From Metallosphaera cuprina Ar-4 (lineage in GTDB: Archaea > Thermoproteota > Thermoprotei_A > Sulfolobales > Sulfolobaceae), in the NCBI RefSeq assembly GCF_000204925.1, contig NC_015435.1, positions 186,001 to 250,000 on the forward strand: a stretch of 64,000 nt of DNA, given 5' to 3'. Below the pieces are notes generated by a model that saw only the letters and a list, made by a program, of their open reading frames with translations, did not search any database and was not told the origin of the DNA. Positions within the stretch are counted from its first letter, which is position 1. Every line of letters begins with the position of its first letter. A program made the translations under genes and the position numbers. Positions 18,011 to 27,931 of the stretch are shown piece by piece.

Positions 18011-18870
18011 AAACCTAATTCCTTTAGTACGGCATATATTATTCCCTCCTGATTTATATCTTCCTGGAGAGGCTCCCTCACTTTCCCGACATAAATTCCT
18101 CTATATCTGAGGGCTATCTTAACACCTGAGGGATAATCTTTATTGGAAATCGCTGACGCTAATTTATTAACCTTTACCTGTTCGTTCATGGCCTGTTGCA
18201 AGTTGCCTTTATCGAAATTCTCAAATATCCTTGTAACTAGTTCGGGAGCGAAGTTGGCTACAGCGGTTACAACTCCGTCTCCACCGTACATTAAAGAGGG
18301 CAATATCAGCTGTTCAGTACCCATATAAATCTTGAAATTATTCACATTCTGTTTTATATTGACATATTCTAGAAAAGATATTAGATCCCTTGTAGTATAT
18401 TTCATCCCTTGGATTATTCCCTCTTCAGCCATCTTCAATGTTAGTGCTGAAGATATTGAATATCCAACCATATCTGGAATATTATATACAAAAACAGGTA
18501 TTCCAAACTTAGATAGCGATTCATAATACTTCAGAAGGCCCAGTTCAGATGGTTTGTGGTAAACGGGAGGTAAGGAGAATATTGAGGAGGCCCCCATGTC
18601 TACGTATTCCTTAGCTAATCTGACTGCGTTTTCAGTGGCATCTTCGTTAACACCTATAATTGCCTTATTACCTAAAGCTTCAATGGAAGTTCTAGCTATA
18701 CGAATTTTTTCTTCCGTATTGAGAATCTTACATTCACCTGTGGTTCCCATTACCCAAAAATGAGTTGCACCTCTTTCTAAGTCAAAAGAATAGAGTGATC
18801 TCAAACCTTCTAGATCTAGTTCTCCCCTTTCATTAAATGGCGTAACGTTAGCCACAACGATATGCTTCAT
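18007..18870 (-). CDS. DHDPS/KDG-aldolase family protein
   Basis: This 287-residue class I aldolase of the dihydrodipicolinate synthase superfamily has GTTGE (substrate-binding), VYNIP (catalytic Tyr) and GMKYTT (Schiff-base Lys). Members include 2-keto-3-deoxygluconate aldolase of the branched Entner-Doudoroff pathway, DapA and N-acetylneuraminate lyase. It diverges from the canonical Sulfolobus KDG aldolase, so it may be a paralogue with another substrate. I chose ATG 18870 because the upstream extension lacks the family start. Its stop abuts a candidate guide RNA. Confidence 0.82.
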   Translation of the reverse strand: MKHIVVANVTPFNERGELDLEGLRSLYSFDLERGATHFWVMGTTGECKILNTEEKIRIARTSIEALGNKAIIGVNEDATENAVRLAKEYVDMGASSIFSLPPVYHKPSELGLLKYYESLSKFGIPVFVYNIPDMVGYSISSALTLKMAEEGIIQGMKYTTRDLISFLEYVNIKQNVNNFKIYMGTEQLILPSLMYGGDGVVTAVANFAPELVTRIFENFDKGNLQQAMNEQVKVNKLASAISNKDYPSGVKIALRYRGIYVGKVREPLQEDINQEGIIYAVLKELGL

Positions 18871-18958
18871 GATAATCCCTTTCTCCTTAAGATATTTTAA
18901 GTTGATATGCACAGAGCAGAAAGCGTTAAGTTTTCCACAAAAACTCAACATTTAAACG

Positions 18959-19627
18959 CTAACCTTGAATTACGACCTCTATATATTCTATTTCACAGTG
19001 ATTCCAGATAGGTATCCAAAGCTCTCCAGGTGGCAAGTCGTTTAGCTTTAACGTAACTACTATGGAGGAATTATTTGGTAGTAATACCTCCTCAAATTCG
19101 ATCACTCTATAAAATCTGTTATCTCCCGTCATGTGAACGAGACCATTATTGTCTGGGAGTATTGTGAATTTTACAATTCCGTTGGAAGTAGAGTAAATCT
19201 TAACTGGATAGACCGAGATGTTGTTCACATTTACGCACTCGTGAACAGGTGCATAAACAATAAATATTGGAGGATTAGAGGAATTATTGATAGATATACT
19301 ATAATTTATAACTGTATAGGCTGGGAAGTTAACAGAATTGTTTCCGCTTACATTAGAACCGGCTGTTTGATAACTTGTGTTAATTCCGTTAGCCGTTTGA
19401 GGGAGAAATACAGGTGAGATCCCCTTTTCGTCGAAATATATCCCAGTCTCTATGTCATCTCTTAAATACCTTTGATGAAAAGGATATATTGGCATGCTGG
19501 CTATGATAACTGATATGTAGGCCAAAGTGATCGCAGCAGCAATTCCTGCTATAATGAGAAGTCCTGATCTCACAATGTTTAACAAAGGCTCACGGGTTAT
19601 ATATTTAATCCGAATGATAAAAGACAC
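18959..19627 (-). CDS. Exported protein with an N-terminal membrane anchor
   Basis: The product is 222 residues with one N-terminal hydrophobic segment (about 18-46) and an extracellular domain with several N-X-S/T sequons (SNVSGN, NNSV, NYSISI, NNSS) and a C-terminal region ending LWIPIWNHCEIEYIEVVIQG. I do not recognise a family. The layout suggests a type II-like or lipobox-free surface protein. It stands alone, divergent from the P-loop gene, with 300 bases of AT-rich DNA between. Confidence 0.55.
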   Translation of the reverse strand: MSFIIRIKYITREPLLNIVRSGLLIIAGIAAAITLAYISVIIASMPIYPFHQRYLRDDIETGIYFDEKGISPVFLPQTANGINTSYQTAGSNVSGNNSVNFPAYTVINYSISINNSSNPPIFIVYAPVHECVNVNNISVYPVKIYSTSNGIVKFTILPDNNGLVHMTGDNRFYRVIEFEEVLLPNNSSIVVTLKLNDLPPGELWIPIWNHCEIEYIEVVIQG

Positions 19628-19925
19628 TAATAAACGAAATCATTATAAATTAAAATTCTATCATTTATATTTATAGTGGCCTATTTAAAATCTATATGAT
19701 TTTAGTTTATAATAATGGTGACATCGCTCCGTCCGTACATTTAGATTTCCACCATCAGGTAGCTACTGCAAATGTTCACCATTTCAAAATAGTTTGAGGA
19801 AAAGAGTAAACGTCTACGATTAGGAAAAGCCTTAGTTTTCACTGCATCTGTAATGTATTCGACGGTTTTTAAACTCTTAACTCGAAAAATAAATATCACT
19901 CTCTCTTGCGCTCGAGGGGATTTAA
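19628..19925 (+). other. Intergenic region between divergent genes
   Basis: This 298-base region is AT-rich with several TATA-like stretches (19640-19700). A short reading frame ATGGTGACATCGC... of nine codons is present but has nothing to support it. Just before the TTG at 19926 lies CGAGGGGATTT, a Shine-Dalgarno-like GAGGGGA. I see no RNA gene or repeat. Confidence 0.5.
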
Positions 19926-20723
19926 TTGAAGATCCTCATCAACGGGGGATTGGCTTATGACTCAGGTAAGACTAGACTCGGATTAACTCTTATATCTGAG
20001 CTTAGATCTGTAGGCATAGATCTGTTACCTTTGAAGCCAGTTGCGGGACACAACATATGGTATAGCTTCTCTACTGTTCAGAAAAGCTTAGAAAAAGGTG
20101 TGCTATTGGGAAATGACGCTTTAGCTTACCACGAGCTTACCGGTATGGATCCCGAAAAAGTGAACCCTTTTGCGGTCCTTCTCTCCCCTGTGAATTTAGA
20201 GGCTATAGGCAAAAACACTTCATTGTATAATTATTTGATGGAGAAAGGCTATCCAATTATATTAAGGATAAGGAAAGATAATTGTAGCGAATACATTATA
20301 GAGGAGCATCAGTTAGTACCTGAATCTTTGAAGCCCGCTCTAAACGCTATGAAAGAGAGGTTTAAGCCAAAGATCAATAGTATCGAATCAATCAATGAAA
20401 TTATAGCGAATTCTGGTTACCTCGTAAAGGAGCATGTAAAGAGGTTTTTGGAAAGTAACTCTAACGTGATTGTAGAGTCTTACAATAACGCCGCTTTCCC
20501 CACATTTATAGAAGACTTAGATTTCGTGATAACTGTTTTCCCTTCACTTGCTTACGTCTTTGATGGAGTGGACTACATGAGGTTTATCAGATTCATGTCC
20601 AAAGCTCCTTGGTTAATCAAGGCAGAGTTGGCCTTAAGATACATTCGATCTGTACATTTTGCGTTAGAACCAATCACGTCAAAAAATAATGAACTAGTTA
20701 ATTATCTCATAAGGAAAAGCTAG
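19926..20723 (+). CDS. P-loop protein resembling dethiobiotin synthetase
   Basis: The 265-residue protein has an N-terminal P-loop GGLAYDSGKTRLG (7-19) followed by LLPLKPVAGHN, an arrangement like BioD/CobQ-type P-loop ATPases (GTDTGVGKT then KPV). The remainder is not clearly BioD, and I do not see other biotin genes nearby, although a biotin ligase is at 57167. The start is TTG, supported by the GAGGGGA ribosome-binding site 6-12 bases upstream. Function unproven. It converges on DUF1641 with one base between. Confidence 0.6.
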   Translation: MKILINGGLAYDSGKTRLGLTLISELRSVGIDLLPLKPVAGHNIWYSFSTVQKSLEKGVLLGNDALAYHELTGMDPEKVNPFAVLLSPVNLEAIGKNTSLYNYLMEKGYPIILRIRKDNCSEYIIEEHQLVPESLKPALNAMKERFKPKINSIESINEIIANSGYLVKEHVKRFLESNSNVIVESYNNAAFPTFIEDLDFVITVFPSLAYVFDGVDYMRFIRFMSKAPWLIKAELALRYIRSVHFALEPITSKNNELVNYLIRKS

Positions 20724-20724
20724 C

Positions 20725-21300
20725 CTATTTCGAAATTTTACCTAGTTCTTTGATTATTCCGAACAGGACTCCCATTCCTTTCTGGATCTCTGGATCTTTC
20801 AGCATCTTGTACATGTCGAAAAGCGATTTTACCGGTTTGTTTTCTTGGGTTAAAGCGTTTCCTATAGCGTTAACTAGATCGAGAGTAGGACCCCAGTTAG
20901 CAATTATCTGTAACGTTTTATCATTGATCAGGGCTCCCATTACTTTTCCCAAGGCGTCTGGATCGTTAAGCATTCCTATGATTGGCTCAAGAATTCCAGA
21001 GTTTTTCAACGCTGAGAGGAAGTTTAACGCATAATTTAAACTCTCAGTCGTTTCCTTCTCTAGGAGGATTTGAATCAGAGGCGTTACATTATTAAGTTGT
21101 GTAACCCAGCTTAGTGTGTTATCATTTATTATGCTCCCCATTATTTTCCCTATTAGTTCTTGGTCCTGAAGCGCGCCGTTTACAAGGTCTATAAACCCTA
21201 GATTGTCTAAAGTTCCTAGTAAGTCAAGGAACTTGTTCACCGTCATTAACTTATCAGGACTCAGGAGTTTGTCTATAGCCTGAATCTCTAAACTTTCCAA
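20725..21300 (-). CDS. DUF1641 protein, partner of the SQR flavoprotein
   Basis: This 191-residue helical protein consists of repeats such as LIGKIMGSIINDNTL and LGKVMGALINDKTL, typical of DUF1641. The family is regularly encoded beside sulfide:quinone oxidoreductases and formate-dehydrogenase-like flavoproteins. Here it follows SQR by four bases, so the two are probably translated from one mRNA. A role in SQR membrane association or assembly is an inference. There is no membrane helix. Confidence 0.8.
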   Translation of the reverse strand: MESLEIQAIDKLLSPDKLMTVNKFLDLLGTLDNLGFIDLVNGALQDQELIGKIMGSIINDNTLSWVTQLNNVTPLIQILLEKETTESLNYALNFLSALKNSGILEPIIGMLNDPDALGKVMGALINDKTLQIIANWGPTLDLVNAIGNALTQENKPVKSLFDMYKMLKDPEIQKGMGVLFGIIKELGKISK

Positions 21301-21304
21301 GATC

Positions 21305-22540
<1,236 letters not shown>

Positions 22541-22680
22541 TCAAATGAAAACTTAATCTCGGTATATAAAAAAGTTTAGTTCAAAAAAATCGTATAAAAT
22601 ATACTATTTTATAAAATAAAAATTATATTCTTCGCGAAAAAGTTGTAAAACTTTAAAGCTTTTTAAATCTACATTTCGTT

Positions 22681-23268
22681 ATGTCCGAGCGTTATTTTGA
22701 GATCAGAGGAAAGAAGATTCGTTACATTGATAATAACGTAAAAGGGAACAGGAAGCTCATTCTGTTTCACGGTGCTCGATTCAACGCTAACACGTGGCTT
22801 ACTACAGGCACGTTACAGTATCTAGAAACTGAAGGAATACCTTCTTTAGCTGTGGATTTCCCGGGATATGGAAAATCTGAGACAGGATGGGATGACCTTG
22901 CCGAGTTCATAAAGGATTTAATTGCTGAAAGTGAGTTAGAGACTCCGGTCCTATTAGGTCCTTCAATGGGAGGTAACGCAGTGCTAAGGTATGCTTTAAG
23001 GTACGATCGAGTCTCAGGGTTAGTATTAGTCGGCGCGGTTGGAGTTAAAGAAGTTGAGAAAGATATTAAAAAGCTTAGCAATACACCAACACTGTTAGTT
23101 TGGGGTGCAAAGGACAACGTTTCTTCGATAGAAAACGCTAAAGTAATCCTGAATAACTCAAAAGCGGCCAAGTTGGAGATCATAGGTTCACAGCACGCTT
23201 GTTATCTAGACGATCCGGAAAGATTTAATCAAACAGTATCTAGTTTCGTGAAACATTTACTTCAATGA
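22681..23268 (+). CDS. Alpha/beta hydrolase
   Basis: This 195-residue esterase-like protein has an oxyanion-hole segment FHGARFNANTW, a nucleophile elbow GPSMGGNA (Ser near residue 98), the acid in WGAKDNVSS (Asp near 142) and the catalytic His in GSQHACYL (near 169). It is shorter than many hydrolases because the cap domain is minimal. The substrate is unknown. It leads a two-gene unit with the DUF2250 protein, seven bases apart. Confidence 0.88.
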   Translation: MSERYFEIRGKKIRYIDNNVKGNRKLILFHGARFNANTWLTTGTLQYLETEGIPSLAVDFPGYGKSETGWDDLAEFIKDLIAESELETPVLLGPSMGGNAVLRYALRYDRVSGLVLVGAVGVKEVEKDIKKLSNTPTLLVWGAKDNVSSIENAKVILNNSKAAKLEIIGSQHACYLDDPERFNQTVSSFVKHLLQ

Positions 23269-23274
23269 TGTAAC

Positions 23275-23910
23275 ATGGAATCGGATTTAAGTAAGTTTTT
23301 AAGGGAGTTGATTCAGGATAAAAGATATCTCATTATACTGCAACACTTAAGGAAAGCTAATGTTGACTATGGAAAGTCCATAATGCTAAATACCAAGATT
23401 CCTATTCAGGAGGTTGTAGAAATACTAGATAAATTAGAATCCATAGGTCTAATTGAGCGGGTTCGAGGTGCGACTCTTAAGAATACAGAAGCTAAGTTTA
23501 AGTTAAGTTCGGAAGTACATAAACATCACACTTACTACACTCTGACTAGACTGGGTAATCACTTATTGAGATATCTCACTCAGGAGGACCTTTTACGAGC
23601 TTATATAGAGTATTTAAAAGAAGACGATCTCTCATTAAACTTAATCAGGCTAGCTGATGAGTTAAACGCAGATCACGCACTGACCTACGCTAAGTTGACT
23701 AAAAGGAAACTAGAGGAAGTAAACGCTAAATTAGAGGAACTAGAAAGGATGGGCTTGCTTGAAGAGAAAAACGCTAAGATAATAAAGTTTGGAGACAGGA
23801 AATCAAAGCCAAAGAAGGAAACAAGGACCCATCACAAATATTATGGTCTCTCCAGGATAGGTGATCTTCTTGTGAGAGAGTTAAAAAGGGAAGGGATCTT
23901 GCCCAAGTAG
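23275..23910 (+). CDS. Tandem winged-helix (DUF2250-type) protein
   Basis: The 211-residue protein contains two similar wHTH units: residues about 10-100 (KIPIQEVVEILDKLESIGLIERV...HKHHTYYTLTRLGNHLLR) and about 110-211 (LTKRKLEEVNAKLEELERMGLLEE...THHKYYGLSRIGDLLVREL). The repeated HHxYYxLxRxGxxLxR motif is characteristic of DUF2250. It is probably a DNA-binding regulator. It is co-oriented with and close to the hydrolase, and abuts the convergent meaB stop. Confidence 0.78.
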   Translation: MESDLSKFLRELIQDKRYLIILQHLRKANVDYGKSIMLNTKIPIQEVVEILDKLESIGLIERVRGATLKNTEAKFKLSSEVHKHHTYYTLTRLGNHLLRYLTQEDLLRAYIEYLKEDDLSLNLIRLADELNADHALTYAKLTKRKLEEVNAKLEELERMGLLEEKNAKIIKFGDRKSKPKKETRTHHKYYGLSRIGDLLVRELKREGILPK

Positions 23911-24855
23911 TTAGAGTTGTTGTTTAACTAAGTCGTATAAGTTTGCAATTAACTCATCAGTTTTACCTTTAGAGATCATCTCGTCCATAACGTTTTGATT
24001 TTTCTCAACCACTTTAGATATTATATTGTTAAACCTTTTCCTTAGTAGTAACTCGATCATCTTGATTCTTCTCTTTCTAACTTTCTCATAGAATAAGTTC
24101 CGTGTTCTTAGGAACTCAGCATGTTCTTCGAAAATGTCGACGAGCTCTTGAATTCCCGTCTTTTTGAGTGCACTTACCTTAATTATTCTAGGTTTCCACT
24201 CGTCTCTATAATAGACCTCTCCACTTTCAACTGCAAACTTTACAGCATCATAGACCGCTTCTGCTTCAGGTTTATCTGCTTTATTTATAACATAAACATC
24301 TCCAATTTCCATAATCCCAGCTTTAAACGCCTGAATCTCATCTCCAGCTCCTGGGATAACAAGAACAGCTAAGGTGTGGCTGGCAGACATGACGTCGGTG
24401 TCCGTTTGGCCTGCCCCCACAGTTTCAAGGATAATCCTATCGTAACCTAGCCCATCTAAAGCCTCGGTTAACATAATAGCCTCTGAGGTAAAACCTCCTA
24501 AATGGCCTCTGGAAGCTATGCTCCTTATGAAAACGTTATTCATAAGGCTCTTCTCTTGCATTCTTATCCTGTTTCCCATAAACGAGCCCATGGAGATTGG
24601 GCTTGAGGGGTCTATCATAATCACTCCCACTTTGTGGCCGGCCTTTACGTAATTTTCAATTAATGCAGAAATTAGAGTACTTTTGCCTGCGCCAGGTATT
24701 CCAGTTATTCCAATAGTGTGGGCCTTTCCGGAAAACTTAGAGAGGACACTCAAATATTCCAATCCATTTTTAGTGTCATACTCAATGTTCGTTAGAACCT
24801 TCGAGATCGCTATCTCGTCCCCTCCCATAGCTCTGTCTAGTATATCATCGCTCAA
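23911..24855 (-). CDS. meaB: MeaB/ArgK-type GTPase (methylmalonyl-CoA mutase chaperone)
   Basis: This 314-residue G3E-family GTPase protects and gates cobalamin loading of methylmalonyl-CoA mutase. The Walker A is [10 protein letters not shown] (51-60), the Walker B region is [14 protein letters not shown], and the base-specificity motif is NKAD. It overlaps the mutase small-subunit gene by 11 bases, which fits a functional pair. In Sulfolobales the pair serves the 3-hydroxypropionate/4-hydroxybutyrate carbon fixation cycle. Confidence 0.94.
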   Translation of the reverse strand: MSDDILDRAMGGDEIAISKVLTNIEYDTKNGLEYLSVLSKFSGKAHTIGITGIPGAGKSTLISALIENYVKAGHKVGVIMIDPSSPISMGSFMGNRIRMQEKSLMNNVFIRSIASRGHLGGFTSEAIMLTEALDGLGYDRIILETVGAGQTDTDVMSASHTLAVLVIPGAGDEIQAFKAGIMEIGDVYVINKADKPEAEAVYDAVKFAVESGEVYYRDEWKPRIIKVSALKKTGIQELVDIFEEHAEFLRTRNLFYEKVRKRRIKMIELLLRKRFNNIISKVVEKNQNVMDEMISKGKTDELIANLYDLVKQQL

Positions 24856-25264
24856 CTCTTATACCTCTTTTAGCTATAGCTAAATTTGTTACCTTATTGG
24901 CAATCTCCTTTAAACTAGTTCCTGGTAAGAAGACCTCGTCAACTCCCATGGATTTAAGCCTGTCAATGTCCTCTGGAGGTATGACTCCTCCTACTATTAG
25001 ACCCACATCGTTCAATCCAACTTTTCTCATGGCTTCAACAATCTTGGGTATCAACTCCAAATGTGCACCGCTCAGTATACTTATCCCAATGACGTCAGCG
25101 TCCTCTTGGATTGCAGTTCTAACTATTTGCTCCGGAGTCTGTCTAAGTCCAGTATATACGACTTCCATTCCGGCATCCTTTAAGGCCCTAGCAACAACTT
25201 TAGCCCCTCTATCATGCCCGTCCAATCCTAATTTGGCCACAACTACCTTAATTCGTTTCTCCAT
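24845..25264 (-). CDS. mcmA2: Methylmalonyl-CoA mutase, cobalamin-binding small subunit
   Basis: This 139-residue protein is the stand-alone B12-binding domain of methylmalonyl-CoA mutase. The cobalt-ligating motif is DGHDRG (Asp15, His17, Gly20), followed by GISILSGAH and the GGVIPPED motif. The catalytic large subunit is not in this window; in related organisms it is often encoded elsewhere. The enzyme interconverts methylmalonyl-CoA and succinyl-CoA. MeaB follows with an 11-base overlap. Confidence 0.95.
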   Translation of the reverse strand: MEKRIKVVVAKLGLDGHDRGAKVVARALKDAGMEVVYTGLRQTPEQIVRTAIQEDADVIGISILSGAHLELIPKIVEAMRKVGLNDVGLIVGGVIPPEDIDRLKSMGVDEVFLPGTSLKEIANKVTNLAIAKRGIRVER

Positions 25265-25322
25265 CTATATCATCTTAGTTTCATGGTTTAAATAGTTTAA
25301 ACTTTTCTCTGATTTGTTTAAA

Positions 25323-25409
25323 ATGACTGATCTTGGGAATTTTGCTAGGAAATGGGATCTTACGGCATGGATGAGACTCAAGCTTAGGTTGTTTACTACT
25401 CTAGTCTAG
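25323..25409 (+). other. Possible 28-residue leaderless ORF or gene remnant
   Basis: ATG at 25323 opens a 28-codon frame (MTDLGNFARKWDLTAWMRLK, then RLFTTLV) with a TTTAAAC TATA-like element about 25 bases upstream. The peptide has a protein-like composition, not low-complexity, but I know no homologue. The same TATA region also serves the divergent mutase subunit gene. The rest of the 250-base gap to the tRNA shows no other clear feature. Confidence 0.25.
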
Positions 25410-25482
25410 CCATGACGTTATACATGTTTTAAGATTCTAAGGTCTTTAGTCTGAGAAATCTACGATGCATCACTCATGAAAG

Positions 25483-25494
25483 TTTTTTTAATTA
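25483..25494 (+). promoter_or_regulatory. TATA box of tRNA-Ser
   Basis: TTTTTTAATTA is centred about 26 bases upstream of the first base of the tRNA (25514), the distance expected for an archaeal promoter that starts at or close to the mature 5' end. Confidence 0.55.
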
Positions 25495-25513
25495 GCTCCC
25501 TTCTTTATATCAT

Positions 25514-25609
25514 GCCGGGATCGCCTAGCCTGGTTAGGGCGGCGGCCTGCTAAAAAGGCGGGCAGCCGTTGGGGGAAACCCCGCGCGGGTTCAAATCCCG
25601 CTCCCGGCG
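25514..25609 (+). tRNA. tRNA-Ser(GCT) with an 11-base intron
   Basis: The acceptor stem pairs GCCGGGA (25514-25520) with TCCCGGC (25602-25608), with G73 as discriminator, as expected for serine. The anticodon stem is GCGGC (25542-25546) with GCCGT (25565-25569), the T arm is GCGGG-TTCAAAT-CCCGC, and a long variable arm (GGGG/CCCC) is present. Anticodon GCT is 25549-25551. The stem can only close if 25553-25563 is an intron after position 37. A 4-bp helix of 32-35 with 25558-25561 leaves two 3-base bulges, TAA and GCA, placing the cuts exactly at the intron ends. Without the intron the tRNA is 85 bases. Confidence 0.92.
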
Positions 25610-25691
25610 TTTTATCCATCATAAAGTTGAAAATAATGGAGTTCATCGAAGCGAGACTAAGTGAGCTAGAATTACTAAAACATATTAAACT

Positions 25692-26467
25692 TTGGAAAAG
25701 ACCTCTTATAACAGGTGTAATAACATTCCTTTAGAAAGAGAAGTTCTATTGAAGAGAGCACTTCATATAGTTAACTCAGGCGAGAAGGAGAACGTGACAA
25801 TAAGGCTTATAGGTGGAGCGGCTATAGCTGCGATAGCCCAAGAGGGCACAAAGTTATTCCCTAGAACGTATAAGGACTTTGATTACTTCGGCTTATCATC
25901 ACAGAGGAAGCAGATAACTGAGTTTCTACAAAGGGAGGGACTGGAGCCAGATAAGCGGTTCAACGCTCTTCATGGATATAACAGACTTCTTTTCTATGAT
26001 GTGGAACTGAACGTTAACGTTGACGTCTTCTTAGACGAGTTTGTTATGTGCCATAAGCTATATCTCAAGGATAGGTTGAAAACCTACTTTCCTACGATCC
26101 CTCCATCAGATCTTCTCTTGACAAAGATGCAGATTATAAATCTAACAGAAAATGACAAGAAGGACATAGCAGCTCTACTTTATGACTTTAAGGTCTCAGA
26201 TCGAGATTATGATCACGAACTTAACGCAAAATATATCGCAGAACTACTTTCTGATGATTGGGGGTTTTATAAGACATTTACAATAAACTACGAGAGAATG
26301 CTAGAATTTTTAAATAATATAAAGGAAGATCATAAAAAACGTATTTTAGATAACCTAAACGTTATAATGAAAGCAATAGAGGATCGTCCTAAATCGTTAA
26401 GATGGAAATTAAGGGCTAAAGTAGGAGAAAAAGTAAAATGGTACGAGGAGCCAGAGGAGGTTAAGTC

Positions 26468-26486
<19 letters not shown>
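25692..26486 (+). CDS. Nucleotidyltransferase-fold protein
   Basis: This 264-residue protein resembles nucleotidyltransferase-fold families (AbiEii/MNT-like): RLIGGAAIAAIA, then RTYKDFDYFG (paired acidic residues) and VELNVNVDVFLDEF. The rest is helical. It may be an antitoxin/toxin-related or tRNA-modifying transferase; neither can be decided. The start is uncertain: TTG 25692 opens the frame, TTG 25749 is an alternative, and another frame carries a 32-codon ORF from ATG 25636. The last codons (SAGGGI) read into the antisense of the tRNA-Leu 3' end, an unusual convergent overlap of 19 bases. Confidence 0.6.
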
Positions 26487-26553
<67 letters not shown>

Positions 26554-26587
26554 TATATCAGAAGTTATAGAACTTCCTTATAAAAAA

Positions 26588-26860
26588 CTAGTCTCTTATC
26601 GTTTCAAGAATTGAGACAACGTTCCAGATTGATATTCTGGTCTGAGAGGGCATATTGGGATCCTGACTTATCTCATCAAGGATAGCAGTAGCGTTAGCAG
26701 CTCTAACTGCAGGGCTCAATGAGGGGTCTTGGAGATTTCTAATTGCATCACTCGCCGCCCTCCTTATGTTCCTAGGAACGCTTGTATCGTTAACTACCTT
26801 CTGAAGAAGGACTATAGCTTGTTTTATCTTGGCTTCGTTATCATAAAGGGTTGCCAACAT
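26588..26860 (-). CDS. UPF0147 family protein
   Basis: This 90-residue all-helical protein belongs to UPF0147, conserved across archaea, with the signatures [18 protein letters not shown] and [20 protein letters not shown]. Its function is unknown; HEAT-like packing is suggested by sequence. I chose ATG 26860 because GGGTGA sits just upstream as a ribosome-binding site; a GTG at 26866 is the alternative. Confidence 0.88.
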   Translation of the reverse strand: MLATLYDNEAKIKQAIVLLQKVVNDTSVPRNIRRAASDAIRNLQDPSLSPAVRAANATAILDEISQDPNMPSQTRISIWNVVSILETIRD

Positions 26861-26900
26861 TTTCACCCATTATACTTTTTATGCTACCAAATTTAGGTTT

Positions 26901-27272
26901 ATGCTGACATTAATGTCTTCAGAGAAGAGCGTAAAGAAAGCGGCTGAGCTACTAAGACAAGGCGCCACAATGCTTAGTGAGTCCTGTCCAGAATGCAGTA
27001 GTCCTTTGTACAAATTGAGATCTGGAGAAATAGTATGTCCTATACACGGTAAGGTTATTATAGCTAAAGATGACCAAGAGGAGAGGAAATTAAGAAGAGA
27101 GATAATGTTAGAGTACACTGAGCAAGTTTTGGTGGACTCTCTCAATAACGTCATTGAAAAACTGAGGAGTGATCCAATGAACTCTGAGGTTTTGGTCCAA
27201 ATCATAAGGTACTTAGACTCGCTCGAGAGGTTGAAGAGGATAACAGATCATAAACATATTGAAGAGAAATAG
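26901..27272 (+). CDS. Zinc-ribbon protein of the Sjogren-syndrome/p27 autoantigen family
   Basis: This 123-residue protein has the signature KAAELLRQGATMLSESCPECSSPLYKLRSGEIVCPIHGK: a zinc ribbon with Cys-x2-Cys and Cys-x2-His, found in archaeal homologues of the human autoantigen p27. Function unproven. A TATA-like TATACTTTTTATG (26871-26883) is centred about 26 bases upstream of the ATG at 26901; an in-frame ATG at 26913 is possible. Its last 71 bases overlap the convergent dTMP kinase gene. Confidence 0.85.
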   Translation: MLTLMSSEKSVKKAAELLRQGATMLSESCPECSSPLYKLRSGEIVCPIHGKVIIAKDDQEERKLRREIMLEYTEQVLVDSLNNVIEKLRSDPMNSEVLVQIIRYLDSLERLKRITDHKHIEEK

Positions 27273-27795
27273 ATTGTAGCTTCTCCTCCGGGAGACTGGC
27301 GTCAAGTACTTTGAAGTTGTACTTCGAGGCTAAAGCAAGGTAATTTTGTCTCACCTTTTCTAGCGACTCCCTCTTCTCTTTGAAGTCAAGCGACTCCTTC
27401 TTTTTCTTTAATCTTTCAAGGGCAATGTAAGCCGGGATATCAAGTAATATTGTTAGGTCTGGCTTCGGAAAGATAGAGCTTAACGTTTCTAGCCAATTCC
27501 AGTCGACGCTAACTCCCTGATATGCTAGGGTAGAAAAGTAGTACCTGTCGCATATTATTATTTCAGTATCTTGTGCTTCCATCCACCTAACGTGAATTTG
27601 CCTGTCGGCAGAGAAAAGGAGAGCGAGTAGAACTTGATCGTTCCATTTATATTTCTCTAGTAGCTGTTTTATATCATCGGTAAAAGGCTCCTGAGTGAGA
27701 GTTACCTTATGTCCTTTCGATAGTGTTGAAAACATATTTCTGGCTAAGGTGGATTTTCCTGATCCATCTATACCCTCAATGACAATTAATTTCAT
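27202..27795 (-). CDS. tmk: Thymidylate kinase
   Basis: This 197-residue kinase phosphorylates dTMP to dTDP. The Walker A is EGIDGSGKST (6-15), the DR(Y/H) motif is ICDRYYFST, and the ADP-binding LDIPAYIALERLKKKK region is followed by the LID. The length is typical of archaeal Tmk. The 3' end overlaps the zinc-ribbon gene by 71 bases, an unusually long convergent overlap, but the final residues look like a natural C-terminus. Confidence 0.94.
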   Translation of the reverse strand: MKLIVIEGIDGSGKSTLARNMFSTLSKGHKVTLTQEPFTDDIKQLLEKYKWNDQVLLALLFSADRQIHVRWMEAQDTEIIICDRYYFSTLAYQGVSVDWNWLETLSSIFPKPDLTILLDIPAYIALERLKKKKESLDFKEKRESLEKVRQNYLALASKYNFKVLDASLPEEKLQSISLQYVYDLLSSSTSRASLSTL

Positions 27796-27906
27796 GTTAT
27801 GTTTAATCTTTAGTTAGTGCAGTTAAAAGCTCTAAGAGACGTTAAAACTAAGAAGTGCCGTTAACTTCAGTTTTAATGGAGAAAGGTTTAAATATTGATT
27901 AATTTT

Positions 27907-27931
27907 ATTTATAAATATTAAAAGTTTTAAT
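27907..27931 (+). promoter_or_regulatory. TATA box and perfect dyad upstream of the candidate RNA
   Basis: TTTATAAAT (27908-27916) is a strong TATA match centred about 26 bases before 27938. It is followed immediately by ATTAAAA-G-TTTTAAT (27917-27931), a perfect 15-base dyad that could be an operator. An earlier TTTAAATA (27887-27894) is a second candidate. Confidence 0.45.
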
